NCBI RefSeq assembly: GCF_034113385.1
Contig: NZ_JAXEXL010000013.1
Span: forward strand, 176,612-240,611
Source of the DNA: Atopobium sp034113385
GTDB lineage: Bacteria; Actinomycetota; Coriobacteriia; Coriobacteriales; Atopobiaceae
Length of the DNA stretch: 64,000 bases
Direction of reading: 5' to 3'
Shown one piece after another: positions 1 to 8,222 of this stretch. Under the pieces are notes generated by a model. It was not told where the DNA came from and did not search any database. It was given only the letters and a program-made list of their open reading frames with translations. Every line of letters begins with the position of its first letter. The stretch's first letter is position 1. The position numbers and the translations under genes are program-made.

Positions 1-549
1 TCTGATGCTGCTTCTGCATTTATTCAGAATCACTTCCAGAGTCGCGGCAAGATTTACATTGGTCTTGACTCCGCCGTTGGTACTGGCCATCCTGTAACGC
101 TTACCATGGCTCTTATTCTTGTACCTTTTGCAATTTTGTTGGCACTTATCCTTCCTGGCAATAAGGTAATGCCTTTGGTAGACCTTGCCTGCATTCCTTA
201 TATGTTGGTATTGGTTACTCCCATCGTTCATCAGAATGGCTTCCGTGGCATCTTGACTGGTATTGTTGTGTTGGCTGTTGGCCTTTACATTGCTACCGAC
301 CTGTCTCCCCTCATTACCACTGCCGCTGCAAATGTAAACTTTGATATGAACGGTGCTGCTGCAATTTCTTCCATCTGTGATGGTGCTAATCCGCTTACCT
401 GGGTTATTGTTCGTCTGGGCGCGCTTGGTAATGGCATCGGCCTTATTATCCCTGCTGTTGGCGTACTTGCTCTTGCTGTATGGAATCGTACGCGCATTCT
501 CAAGGAAGCCGCAGCAATGCACGAAGCAGAGACTGCTTCTGCAGAGTAG
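1..549 (+). CDS. gatC: PTS galactitol-type transporter, IIC component (3' part)
   Basis: The reading frame is open from the first base of the window and ends at a TAG at 547-549, so only the C-terminal 182 residues are present. They are strongly hydrophobic, with several membrane helices and a short charged tail. The segment around IYIGLDSAVGTGHPVT and the helix PAVGVLALAVWNRTRIL resemble the galactitol EIIC (GatC) family, which carries a polyol across the membrane while EIIB phosphorylates it. A IIA gene of the matching type lies 1.5 kb downstream; no IIB is visible here, so it is presumably upstream of the window. The first in-frame ATG in the window (106) is an internal Met, not a start. 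The family call is fairly safe; the actual substrate is inferred. Confidence 0.8.
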   Translation, partial: SDAASAFIQNHFQSRGKIYIGLDSAVGTGHPVTLTMALILVPFAILLALILPGNKVMPLVDLACIPYMLVLVTPIVHQNGFRGILTGIVVLAVGLYIATDLSPLITTAAANVNFDMNGAAAISSICDGANPLTWVIVRLGALGNGIGLIIPAVGVLALAVWNRTRILKEAAAMHEAETASAE

Positions 550-634
550 CTGGTTGTTTGTAGGAACTATATACAAATAAAGCTCCATGTGGAGGCGGGA
601 CTTTCGCAAGGAGGTTCCGCCTCTGGAGGTTGTA

Positions 635-1189
635 ATGGGAACTTATATATATGATGCAAAGCGATTTGGCTTCTCGGTAACGTTTATTGGCATATTTTGC
701 ATTGCCATGTGTCTAGCAAGTATCGCTGCATTTTTTAATATGTTTAGCCTGCCTAAGGGTATTGCTGCGGTAGTACTTATTGTTGCGGGCTATCAAATAT
801 GGAACACTTTCATTGCACTTGCTAATCCACGCCAAGTTACGATTGATGAGCATAGTATCGCGTTTAGCGCGTATGGCCGCACCGACAGGTTTGTCTTGGA
901 TGACATTCATGCTTTTACCGTGCGCGAATTTCCAGGGAAGCGCTATGTTCGCATTAATGAGGGTGGTCTGTTGCGTGGCAGGTATTGGGTGCAAACAGGT
1001 TTTATGGACAACGGAGAAGCTCTTGAGGCTTGGTTGTCTGAGTTTGAATATCAGGTAAATCCCAATACAGTTAAGGCGCAGGCGCGTCACTCCAATCAAA
1101 ACTATGCTGCTCACAAACAGCAAATTGAAGAGATTCTTGAGCGTGATAAGCGTCAAAAGCGCACCAAATCCAGTACAAAGGAGAAATAA
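635..1189 (+). CDS. Small membrane protein with PH-like domain, unknown function
   Basis: A 184-residue protein. ATG 635 is chosen because GGAGG at 625-629 precedes it; an upstream in-frame start at 587 has no comparable ribosome site. Two hydrophobic helices (about residues 13-34 and 41-60) form a hairpin. They are followed by a soluble region of alternating beta-type stretches (about 65-140, from QVTIDEHSIAF to GEALEAWL) that looks like a bacterial PH-type domain, and by a very basic tail ending KRQKRTKSSTKEK. It sits inside the galactitol-type PTS operon between IIC and the aldolase, and its stop overlaps the aldolase ATG by one base, so the two are translationally coupled. I do not recognise a named family. 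Its position suggests a role at the membrane connected with the PTS, possibly regulatory, but nothing in the sequence proves this. Confidence 0.7.
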   Translation: MGTYIYDAKRFGFSVTFIGIFCIAMCLASIAAFFNMFSLPKGIAAVVLIVAGYQIWNTFIALANPRQVTIDEHSIAFSAYGRTDRFVLDDIHAFTVREFPGKRYVRINEGGLLRGRYWVQTGFMDNGEALEAWLSEFEYQVNPNTVKAQARHSNQNYAAHKQQIEEILERDKRQKRTKSSTKEK

Positions 1190-2076
1190 TGCTGGTAAAT
1201 CTTCGCGATATTTGTGCTATTGCCGAGCAAAACAATATGGCAATCGCTTCCTTTAATACTCCGAGCCTTGAGGCAGTGCGCGCTGCTATTGATGCTGCCG
1301 AGAAAACCGGGTACCCCGTTATCTTATCCCATGCAGAGGGACATGAGCCGCTTGCGCCTTTGGATGTTATTGGACCAGCTATGATTGCTTTGGCAGAGCG
1401 CTCGAGTGCACTTATCTGTGTGCATCTTGACCACTGTGAACACCTATCGTATATGCGTCGCGCTCTGGAACTAGGTTTTACCGGAGCTATGTTTGATGGG
1501 TCCTACCTGCCGTATGAGGAAAATGTTGCCAATTCTCAACGCGCGGCAGACATGTGTGCCGCTTTTGATGCGGGCCTGGAGTGTGAGCTGGGTTCTATGG
1601 GTTCTCGCGAGGCGGGAGCTCGTGATGAGGGAGGCACTGCAGAAGAGTCCGGTGCTGTATATACAGATCCCCTACAAGCAGAAGCGTTTATCAACAGTAC
1701 AGGTTTGGATATTTTGGCATGTTCGTTTGGTACCGTTCATGGAATCTATAAGGGCGAGCCTCATCTTAATTTTGATGTGCTCACCAATATTCGTAAGCGC
1801 GTGCATACGCCTCTTGTTATGCACGGTGGTTCAGGTGTATCTGATGAGGATTATCACAAAGCTATTGATGCAGGTATTCGCAAGATCAACTACTACACCT
1901 ATGGCGTAAAATTTGCAGGTGACGCCGTTCGTTCGCTTATTGCCGAGCGCGAGGCTCAAAGCAGTGACGCAATTGTTTACTGGCACGATATGACCGCCGC
2001 AGCTTACGAGCGTCTTGTGGACGACTTTACGAACGTAGTAACTGTATTCGCCAACGGCGCAAAACCACTTGCCTAA
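1189..2076 (+). CDS. Class II fructose/tagatose-bisphosphate aldolase family protein
   Basis: A 295-residue TIM-barrel aldolase of the class II, zinc-dependent kind (GatY/KbaY/FbaA relatives). The family usually splits a ketose bisphosphate into glyceraldehyde-3-phosphate and dihydroxyacetone phosphate. Visible landmarks are VHLDHCEH with the metal/catalytic H79, D81 and H82, the loop GSYLPYEEN, the stretch FGTVHGIYKGEPHLNFDVL with the second metal histidine, and the phosphate-binding HGGSGVSDED followed by GIRKINYYT. The length is normal for the family. Its start overlaps the preceding stop, and the IIA gene follows after 9 bases, so it belongs to the PTS operon and probably acts on the phosphorylated product of that transporter. 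Tagatose-bisphosphate is the natural guess beside a galactitol-type PTS, but no tagatose-6-phosphate kinase is seen here. Confidence 0.88.
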   Translation: MLVNLRDICAIAEQNNMAIASFNTPSLEAVRAAIDAAEKTGYPVILSHAEGHEPLAPLDVIGPAMIALAERSSALICVHLDHCEHLSYMRRALELGFTGAMFDGSYLPYEENVANSQRAADMCAAFDAGLECELGSMGSREAGARDEGGTAEESGAVYTDPLQAEAFINSTGLDILACSFGTVHGIYKGEPHLNFDVLTNIRKRVHTPLVMHGGSGVSDEDYHKAIDAGIRKINYYTYGVKFAGDAVRSLIAEREAQSSDAIVYWHDMTAAAYERLVDDFTNVVTVFANGAKPLA

Positions 2077-2085
2077 GGAGGCAGT

Positions 2086-2562
2086 ATGAGTTCTATTGAT
2101 ACATCCCTTTACACACCCGACTTGGTCTTTTTTGACTTTGAGGCCACTACCTATGAGGACTTCTTCCAGAAGTTTTCCAAGATTATGATGGAGAAAGGCT
2201 ATGTAAAGGATAGCTGGCTTGCTGCTATTACAGAGCGTGAGCGCAATTTTGCCACAGGCTTACAGTTTGAGAGTATCCCCGTAGCAATTCCCCACGTAGA
2301 CCCTCAGCATATCCTTAAGCCCTATATTGCAATCATTAAGCCTAAAACTTCTATTAGCTTTGAACCGATGGCCGGAATGGTAGACCATGCCATTGACACC
2401 AAACTCATTGTTAATCTTGGTCTGCTTAAACATGCAGAAGGCCAGGTAGAAGTGTTGCAGGCAATGATGGGCATGTTTATGGATGAGAAGGCAGTGGAAG
2501 ACATTATGTCTCAAACGACTGCCGAAGGAATGGTTGATTGCTTCAAGCGCTATGCAAATTAG
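2086..2562 (+). CDS. gatA: PTS IIA component, galactitol/fructose-mannitol type
   Basis: A 158-residue soluble EIIA of the PTS_EIIA_2 fold, which takes phosphate from HPr and passes it to EIIB. The phospho-acceptor is most likely H70 in SIPVAIPHVDP, the family pattern around the active histidine. The length matches single-domain GatA-type proteins. An AGGAGG site lies 6 bases before the ATG (AAGGAGGCAGTATG). It follows the aldolase by 9 bases and precedes deoC by 51, so it is part of the same transcription unit as the IIC at the window start. Confidence 0.85.
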   Translation: MSSIDTSLYTPDLVFFDFEATTYEDFFQKFSKIMMEKGYVKDSWLAAITERERNFATGLQFESIPVAIPHVDPQHILKPYIAIIKPKTSISFEPMAGMVDHAIDTKLIVNLGLLKHAEGQVEVLQAMMGMFMDEKAVEDIMSQTTAEGMVDCFKRYAN

Positions 2563-2613
2563 TGGTACGCTGTTATATCCGTACACCAGATTTAGCGCCA
2601 AAAGGAGGCACTC

Positions 2614-3255
2614 ATGGAACTTAATTCCTATATTGATCACACCATCCTTAAGCAGAATGCTACCGAGGCTGACCTTGCCAAGCTGTGCGATGAAGCAATG
2701 AAGTATCACTTTGCCACGGTTTCCATCAACACATGTTGGACGGCATTTGCAGCTCAGCGTCTTGCAGGCTCTGGTGTAGGCGTAACAAGCTGCATTGGTT
2801 TTCCTCTAGGCGCTGCAAACACTGCAGGTAAGGTTGCCGAGGTAAAGCAGGCTGTAGCAGACGGTACCGCCGAGATTGATATGGTAATTAACGTAGGTAA
2901 GCTTATTGATGGCGATGATGAGTATGTAATCAATGACATCAAAGCTGTTGTAGAGGCTGCTGACGGTCATCCCGTCAAGGTTATTCTTGAGTGCTGCTTG
3001 CTTAATGACGAGCAAAAGGTTCGTGCATGCGAGGATTGTGTAGCTGCAGGTGCTGCCTTTGTTAAGACCTCTACTGGTTTTAGCACGGGTGGTGCAACTT
3101 TGGCCGATGTAGCTCTTATGCGCAAGACAGTTGGCGATAAGTGCAAGGTTAAGGCTGCAGGCGGTATTCACAACCGTGCAGAGGCAGAGGCTATGATTGA
3201 AGCTGGTGCTGATCGTTTGGGTGTAAGTGCTTCTGTTGCTATTGTTGAAGGCTAG
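2614..3255 (+). CDS. deoC: Deoxyribose-phosphate aldolase
   Basis: A class I, Schiff-base aldolase cleaving 2-deoxyribose-5-phosphate to acetaldehyde and glyceraldehyde-3-phosphate. The 213-residue length is typical. The lysine expected to form the Schiff base is K151 in FVKTSTGF, and the assisting lysine is K180 in KVKAAGG; both stand in textbook contexts. The start is supported by AAAGGAGG just upstream. Oddly it does not sit with deoB, deoD and pdp 9 kb away but is the last gene of a galactitol-type PTS operon, directly before a strong terminator. It may therefore serve the sugar taken up by this PTS as well as deoxynucleoside breakdown. Confidence 0.95.
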   Translation: MELNSYIDHTILKQNATEADLAKLCDEAMKYHFATVSINTCWTAFAAQRLAGSGVGVTSCIGFPLGAANTAGKVAEVKQAVADGTAEIDMVINVGKLIDGDDEYVINDIKAVVEAADGHPVKVILECCLLNDEQKVRACEDCVAAGAAFVKTSTGFSTGGATLADVALMRKTVGDKCKVKAAGGIHNRAEAEAMIEAGADRLGVSASVAIVEG

Positions 3256-3599
3256 ATTAAGTTAAAAGCCAAGTAAACGATCGTACTAAAGCCGAGGTAA
3301 GGCTACACGTAACTACCAAGGTATAGCTTAGCAATTACAAAACTATAAAGAAGGTCTGTACAGCTTACGGGTGTACAGACCTTCTTTTTAAAGAGTCTAT
3401 TTAAAAAATCCTATAGTCTGAACTGCTAACTCTAAACAAAGACAAGACGTATTTGGCGCGAGCCCATATAAAAATTAACGCTTAGTCAAAAATAACAACC
3501 ATTTACCGGTCTTCCGCGCGTGCGCACTAACCCCACACTAAGATTTAGCTATAACAATGATATATCTTATTGCGAAGATAGCATTGGAAGTGTGGTTGT
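3256..3599. other. Intergenic region between deoC and the secreted lipase-domain protein
   Basis: This 344-base stretch holds the deoC terminator (3347-3389) and otherwise no credible gene. The last 100 bases are AT-rich and must contain the promoter of the following island. A short inverted repeat TATCTT/AAGATA surrounds about 3563-3580, immediately upstream of the weak ribosome site (TTGGAAG, 3584-3590) of the next gene. I could not fix a convincing -35/-10 pair. Confidence 0.5.
3347..3389 (+). terminator. Rho-independent terminator after deoC
   Basis: A perfect 16-bp stem: left arm 3347-3362 (AAAGAAGGTCTGTACA), nine-base loop, right arm 3372-3387, running into five T residues. It closes the PTS-aldolase-deoC operon. 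Confidence 0.9.
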
Positions 3600-6500
3600 A
3601 TGGGTAAATGGTTGCACAGTATTGGTCGTATCTCCTTTTTGGTAGTTTTAGGTGTAATACTTTTACTCACTATGCCTGTATTAGCGCTGGCTGTTCCGTC
3701 TGATAGTTTGGTTATACATACTTCTACCGATAAAAACGTGTATACAACAAATGATGTCGTTTTGTGTCATGTAACCATTGAAAATCCAACTAATGTTGAT
3801 GCAAAAGATGTTGAGCTTACCGTAAAACTTCCTGACGGATTAGTTCTTGATGGTAAAAGTCATGTTTCTTTCCACATAGGTACTATTGCGGCTCATACAA
3901 ACTTTGAGAAAGACCTTACCTGTAAGGCTGTTAAAGGTACATCTGCTATAGATGGGTCTTCGCAAAGCAAAAAAGATCATGCTTTATACAATAATAAAAC
4001 GTCCGTAGGTCTTGCAAATCTTAGTGATAATTTCTCCCTTTGGCTTGTAATAGCACTTGTAGTTGTTGGTGGCATCTGTGTAGGCATAGCTCTTTGGAGT
4101 AAACACATGCATGGTGCGTGCGCACTTTTTATTGCGGTTATTGGTGCGTCACTTTGTTTAAGTAATGTGGCGTATGCTCAGCCAAATGCTTCTCAAAAGA
4201 TGAATGTTCATACAACTAAAACTATTACAGTTAATGACATTACGTACGATATTACGTTTGACGTAAGTTATATCTGGGAGACCAATAGCCCTACCATTGC
4301 AATAGATAAGACTAAACTTACTCATATAGAAGGTATTGATGGCTTTGGACTTCCACATGACGGTGCTCTGAGTGGGGCCCTGGATAGCAAAAGCAAGAAG
4401 ATTTCTTCATTTGAACTTATTGTTGCCGATGATAAAAACAACACTATAGGAACGTATGCTATAGATGTTAAGCAAAACTGGTCTATTGGGTCATTTGGAC
4501 TTTTAAAAGGTGCAAATACTCTTACCGTAAAATGCACGTTTGAAGATGGCTCATGTGTAGTAGATAGTGTTGTTATAAATTATGACAAGACTGATAAGCT
4601 CGATGTATTAACGATAGACAAACAGGATTCTGATGCAGACGGGCTTATTAACTATCTGGAAACCTACTACAACACAGATCCCAATAAGAAAGACACCGAC
4701 GGCGATGGTATAGATGACTATACCGAGATAGCTGGCATACATACTGATCCAACCAAGCAAGATTCAGATGCAGATAGCATCCCTGATGGAAGTGAGGATT
4801 CCGACAACGATGGTCTAAACAACCTTAAAGAGATTGAGTTTGGTACTAATCCAGCTTCTTTTGATACAGATCTCGACAGACTTTCTGATGGACAAGAAAT
4901 TAAGATGAGCACAAATCCTCTTAAAGAAGACACTGATTCAGACGGTGCTTGGGATGGCTGGGAAGTGGCGCATACAACAGATCCTTTGCAAGCTCAGAAA
5001 AGTTTTGTTGTGAGTGCAACTCAAACAGGCTCTAACAATACAACTACGCTGACTGTAACAACAGAGGGTGCATCAGTAGAGCAAGTCTATATGCTCCCTA
5101 TAACAGGAACAGATATTGATCTTACTCAAACGCCAGGATATATCTGTGGTTATGAGTTTAATGCTCCGAAGAATTTTATGTCTGCTACCGTTGAATTTAA
5201 GCTTGATGAGAAATTGTTTAAGAATAAAGACTTTAATCCTTGTGTGTATTACTACAATCCAGAAACTCAAGCGCTTGAAGAACAACAAACAAGTGTGAAC
5301 GGCTCTACCGTAAGCTTTAAGCCAAGCCATTTTTCAATTTACTTGGTGGTGGATAAACACTCGTTTGACCAGGTATGGAACCGCGATATAAAAGATCCAA
5401 CTAAGCAGTCTCAAGCTTCTGCATCGTATGATTTTTGTTTTGTACTGGATAGGTCTTTTAGTATGAAGACCACTGATCCCAAATGGTTAAGAAAAACAGC
5501 CCTTATCAATCTTGTTGATAAGTTCAGGGAAGGTGACAGAGCGGCAATTGTTGAGTACACAGCAAAAGTTACCAAAGTTTTAAACTTTACGGGTGAGAAA
5601 AGCTTTATAAAAAAGTATATAGGAGGCATTACTAACGACAGTGGTTTTGAAGAACATAGCGGCACTAATGGAACGGCCGGCCTTCAAATGGCACTTGATA
5701 AATTTAGTAAAGAGGCTCGTCCAGAAGCACGGAAAGCAATTTTCTTCTTAACTGACGGTGATGATAATGCATCTACCCAATACAGCTATATGCAGCTTGG
5801 TCAAATGGCAAAAGAGCAAAGTATTGCAATTTACTGCTTTGTGTTAGGTGATATTGTTTCTGAAGATAAGTACAACATGCTTGAACAGATTAGTAAAGCT
5901 ACTGATGGCAAGTGCTATAGAGGCATAGATGCTGACATGTCTTCTTTTACTGGTCTTATTTTTGATGAAACTATTGATTATGAGACCGACTCTAATGGAG
6001 ATGGTATATCTGACTACTATGCCAAGCTTATTCAAAATGGAACACTTACCCTAGCCAATGGAACTACTCCCTATAAAGGGGTTGATTTCTCTAATCCAGA
6101 CTATGATCATGATGGTCTTTTAAATGGGCGAGAACTCAAAGTGTGCGTGTATTACTCACCAGATGGTAATAGGTATGTGTATCTCCAACAAATAAGTAAC
6201 CCCTTGGTTAAAGAGTCTAGTCACAAAGTTGACTCACGAACCTTAGCTATTTTTGCTGCACTTTGTTATGAGGATGGTAGTGCGGCTGAGCGTGACGGTA
6301 GGTTTTATAAAGAAAGTGAGATTGTGGGAAATCCAGATCCAGAAGAAAGAGAAAAGAGTAACGATGAAATTGGCCAAAGATACTATTTCTTAGGGGGTGC
6401 TAATGTCTTTGGCTCTAACAAAGACGGCCATATCTCAGGCTCTTGGATAGTTGCAGAGTTTGTAAACCACTTTACAGTACCTAACATATTCGCGAACTTT

Positions 6501-7181
6501 AGTGCAACCGTATATGTTCGAGGCAATGATGTAGTACTTGCCTACCGCGGTACCGATGAGGACCCTGAGTGGATTAATGACTTACAAGGTGGTCTTACAA
6601 ACTTTACCTTTGAAGAGTCTTATGCAGAAGTAACAGCTCTTTGTGTGGCTTATAAGTATGCTGCTACTGGCAAAAATGTCTATATAACAGGACATTCTTT
6701 AGGTGGATACTTGGCACAAGTGGGAGCAGCAAAATTCTTGCAGACCTCATACAAAAATCAACTAAAGTCTTGCGAATACTTTAATGGTATAGGTTTTGAT
6801 TATGCACTATGGGCATGGGCATCAACTACACCATCCAAATATAATCATGTAAATAAAAGAAACATTCTAGGGTACTTTTATGGCAACGGTGGAAGATTGA
6901 TTTCCCATAGGATTCATGGTGACTTTGTTTCTCCCATGGGATTCCATTCTGGAAGAACGAAAACATACTTTGCTGTTCGTCCATGCATTAAGAATCATAC
7001 CAAAATACACGGATATGGAAATGATGGCGCGGGGATTAGCATGATTGTGGCTATATCTACTCTTAACAATAACAATGGAGAGTTAATTAATTTCGCAAGG
7101 CAAATCAACCTATATGGGAAAGGTTTGCTTTGGACTGTTCATGAGACTGATAGCTTTTTCTATCACAACTTAGATGGATAG
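3600..7181 (+). CDS. Large secreted VWA/lipase-domain protein, putative effector
   Basis: A 1193-residue surface or secreted protein. Order of parts: signal peptide (1-31, cut after ALA); a CARDB/DUF11-like beta domain (about 35-110); helix 147-166; a short basic loop; helix 173-193 ending AYA/QP like a second signal-peptidase site; another beta domain; five or more calcium-binding thrombospondin type-3 style repeats (about 343-470, DSDADGL, DTDGDGIDD, DSDNDGLNN, DTDSDGAWDG); a von Willebrand A domain (about 612-790) with MIDAS residues D617, S619, S621 and D719; a further Ca-loop (DYDHDGLLNG); and a C-terminal class-3 lipase-like alpha/beta-hydrolase. The lipase nucleophile is S1033 in GHSLGG, with D1108 and H1116 as candidate acid and base. 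There is no LPXTG anchor. Three paralogous membrane-anchored small proteins follow at once. Substrate is unknown; a phospholipase acting on competing bacteria or host is an inference. Confidence 0.85.
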   Translation: MGKWLHSIGRISFLVVLGVILLLTMPVLALAVPSDSLVIHTSTDKNVYTTNDVVLCHVTIENPTNVDAKDVELTVKLPDGLVLDGKSHVSFHIGTIAAHTNFEKDLTCKAVKGTSAIDGSSQSKKDHALYNNKTSVGLANLSDNFSLWLVIALVVVGGICVGIALWSKHMHGACALFIAVIGASLCLSNVAYAQPNASQKMNVHTTKTITVNDITYDITFDVSYIWETNSPTIAIDKTKLTHIEGIDGFGLPHDGALSGALDSKSKKISSFELIVADDKNNTIGTYAIDVKQNWSIGSFGLLKGANTLTVKCTFEDGSCVVDSVVINYDKTDKLDVLTIDKQDSDADGLINYLETYYNTDPNKKDTDGDGIDDYTEIAGIHTDPTKQDSDADSIPDGSEDSDNDGLNNLKEIEFGTNPASFDTDLDRLSDGQEIKMSTNPLKEDTDSDGAWDGWEVAHTTDPLQAQKSFVVSATQTGSNNTTTLTVTTEGASVEQVYMLPITGTDIDLTQTPGYICGYEFNAPKNFMSATVEFKLDEKLFKNKDFNPCVYYYNPETQALEEQQTSVNGSTVSFKPSHFSIYLVVDKHSFDQVWNRDIKDPTKQSQASASYDFCFVLDRSFSMKTTDPKWLRKTALINLVDKFREGDRAAIVEYTAKVTKVLNFTGEKSFIKKYIGGITNDSGFEEHSGTNGTAGLQMALDKFSKEARPEARKAIFFLTDGDDNASTQYSYMQLGQMAKEQSIAIYCFVLGDIVSEDKYNMLEQISKATDGKCYRGIDADMSSFTGLIFDETIDYETDSNGDGISDYYAKLIQNGTLTLANGTTPYKGVDFSNPDYDHDGLLNGRELKVCVYYSPDGNRYVYLQQISNPLVKESSHKVDSRTLAIFAALCYEDGSAAERDGRFYKESEIVGNPDPEEREKSNDEIGQRYYFLGGANVFGSNKDGHISGSWIVAEFVNHFTVPNIFANFSATVYVRGNDVVLAYRGTDEDPEWINDLQGGLTNFTFEESYAEVTALCVAYKYAATGKNVYITGHSLGGYLAQVGAAKFLQTSYKNQLKSCEYFNGIGFDYALWAWASTTPSKYNHVNKRNILGYFYGNGGRLISHRIHGDFVSPMGFHSGRTKTYFAVRPCIKNHTKIHGYGNDGAGISMIVAISTLNNNNGELINFARQINLYGKGLLWTVHETDSFFYHNLDG

Positions 7182-7196
7182 TTTTGAGGCTAGGAT

Positions 7197-7661
7197 ATGA
7201 AAATGAAAATCACTTATCGCAAAGCAGTAACTGTTTTTATCGGGCTTGTTCTACTACTGTTCGTAGTGCCATCTCTTATAAATTTTGTACGTCTAGTAAA
7301 GGAATACCAAGAAGGCCCTAGCGTTCAGGCAGCAGTAGATTCTGCCAATATAGCATATGATAGACCGCTATATGGTCTTACATATAAGTTTGAGTATGAA
7401 GATAAAGATGCTGAAGGTAACACACAATACCACTTCATTTCTACAGGTGGAGAAAATGTTTCTAAAGTACTAAGAGCAAAGTTTAAATGGAGAGATAGTT
7501 GGTCATGGAAGATGCTCCCTGACTATCATCCTGCAGGGTGGTATTACGGAGTAGCAAATTACGAGGAGTGGGAAGAAGCTTTTATCAAATGGATTAAAAG
7601 TCCCAACTACGATGGACGTAAGCTTCCATATGAGTATCAAGAGTATGCGTATAAGCAGTAG
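7197..7661 (+). CDS. Membrane-anchored small protein, copy 1 of 3 (putative immunity protein)
   Basis: A 154-residue protein starting 15 bases after the lipase-domain gene. ATG 7197 is backed by TTGAGG at 7184-7189. One N-terminal hydrophobic helix (about residues 12-33), preceded by basic residues and without a lipobox or clear cleavage site, suggests a type II membrane anchor with about 115 residues outside. The exposed part has the motifs YKFEYEDKDAEGNTQYHF, ENV, a Trp-rich centre and EEWEEAFIKWIKSPNYDGR. I recognise no named family. Because it is directly downstream of a secreted lipase, has two paralogs after it and is membrane-anchored on the side where the toxin would arrive, an immunity role is the leading hypothesis; a lipase chaperone is the alternative. 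Confidence 0.75.
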   Translation: MKMKITYRKAVTVFIGLVLLLFVVPSLINFVRLVKEYQEGPSVQAAVDSANIAYDRPLYGLTYKFEYEDKDAEGNTQYHFISTGGENVSKVLRAKFKWRDSWSWKMLPDYHPAGWYYGVANYEEWEEAFIKWIKSPNYDGRKLPYEYQEYAYKQ

Positions 7662-7700
7662 ATTCTCTGTAATAATCTCAATGGATAGATGTTGAGGTTT

Positions 7701-8168
7701 ATGGCATGGAAAAAGATTCCTTATCGCAAAATAATATATAGCCTCATTGGAGTCGTTCTCGTACTGTTTGGCATTTCGCTAGCTTTACATCTAGTGCATA
7801 TGGCAAAGGAGTATCAACAAGGTCCTTCTGCAGCTGCTGCATTGAATTCGTATGGTGTAAGCAGAGATAGTATAGAAGGCCTGTATTATAAATATGAGTA
7901 TGAAGATAAAGATGCTGAAGGCAATACACAATACCATTTCATTTCTACAGGCGGAGAAAATGTTCCAAGGGTTGTAGTTTGTAAGTTTACCTGGTTGGAT
8001 GAGTGGGATTTTGTAATGCTTCCTTCTCGTACTCCAGCTGGATGGCAGTATTTAGAGACTAACAAGGAAGAATGGGAGCAAGCCTTTATAGCTTGGATTA
8101 AGAGTCCCAACTATGATGGGAGAAGTCTTTCTCCCATCTACGAAGTATATGTTCCTAAAAAGCCTTAG
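7701..8168 (+). CDS. Membrane-anchored small protein, copy 2 of 3 (putative immunity protein)
   Basis: The second paralog, 155 residues from ATG 7701. This start is preferred over ATG 7689 because the upstream sequence matches that of copy 1 (ATGGATAG then TTGAGG), which places the ribosome site at 7692-7697, and because MAWKKIPYRK aligns with MKMKITYRK. One membrane helix (about 13-33) is followed by the same ectodomain motifs (YKYEYEDKDAEGNTQYHF, PSRTPAGWQY, WIKSPNYDGR). The stop TAG at 8166-8168 interrupts a tail that still reads in frame to a TAA at 8205-8207 and resembles the tail of copy 3, so this copy has been shortened by a nonsense change. It is the most diverged of the three at its N-terminus. 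Confidence 0.72.
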   Translation: MAWKKIPYRKIIYSLIGVVLVLFGISLALHLVHMAKEYQQGPSAAAALNSYGVSRDSIEGLYYKYEYEDKDAEGNTQYHFISTGGENVPRVVVCKFTWLDEWDFVMLPSRTPAGWQYLETNKEEWEQAFIAWIKSPNYDGRSLSPIYEVYVPKKP

Positions 8169-8222
8169 GAAATGCCCTCTAACAATGCTATGAATTCCTC
8201 AAACTAAAGCTCACGGAGAATA

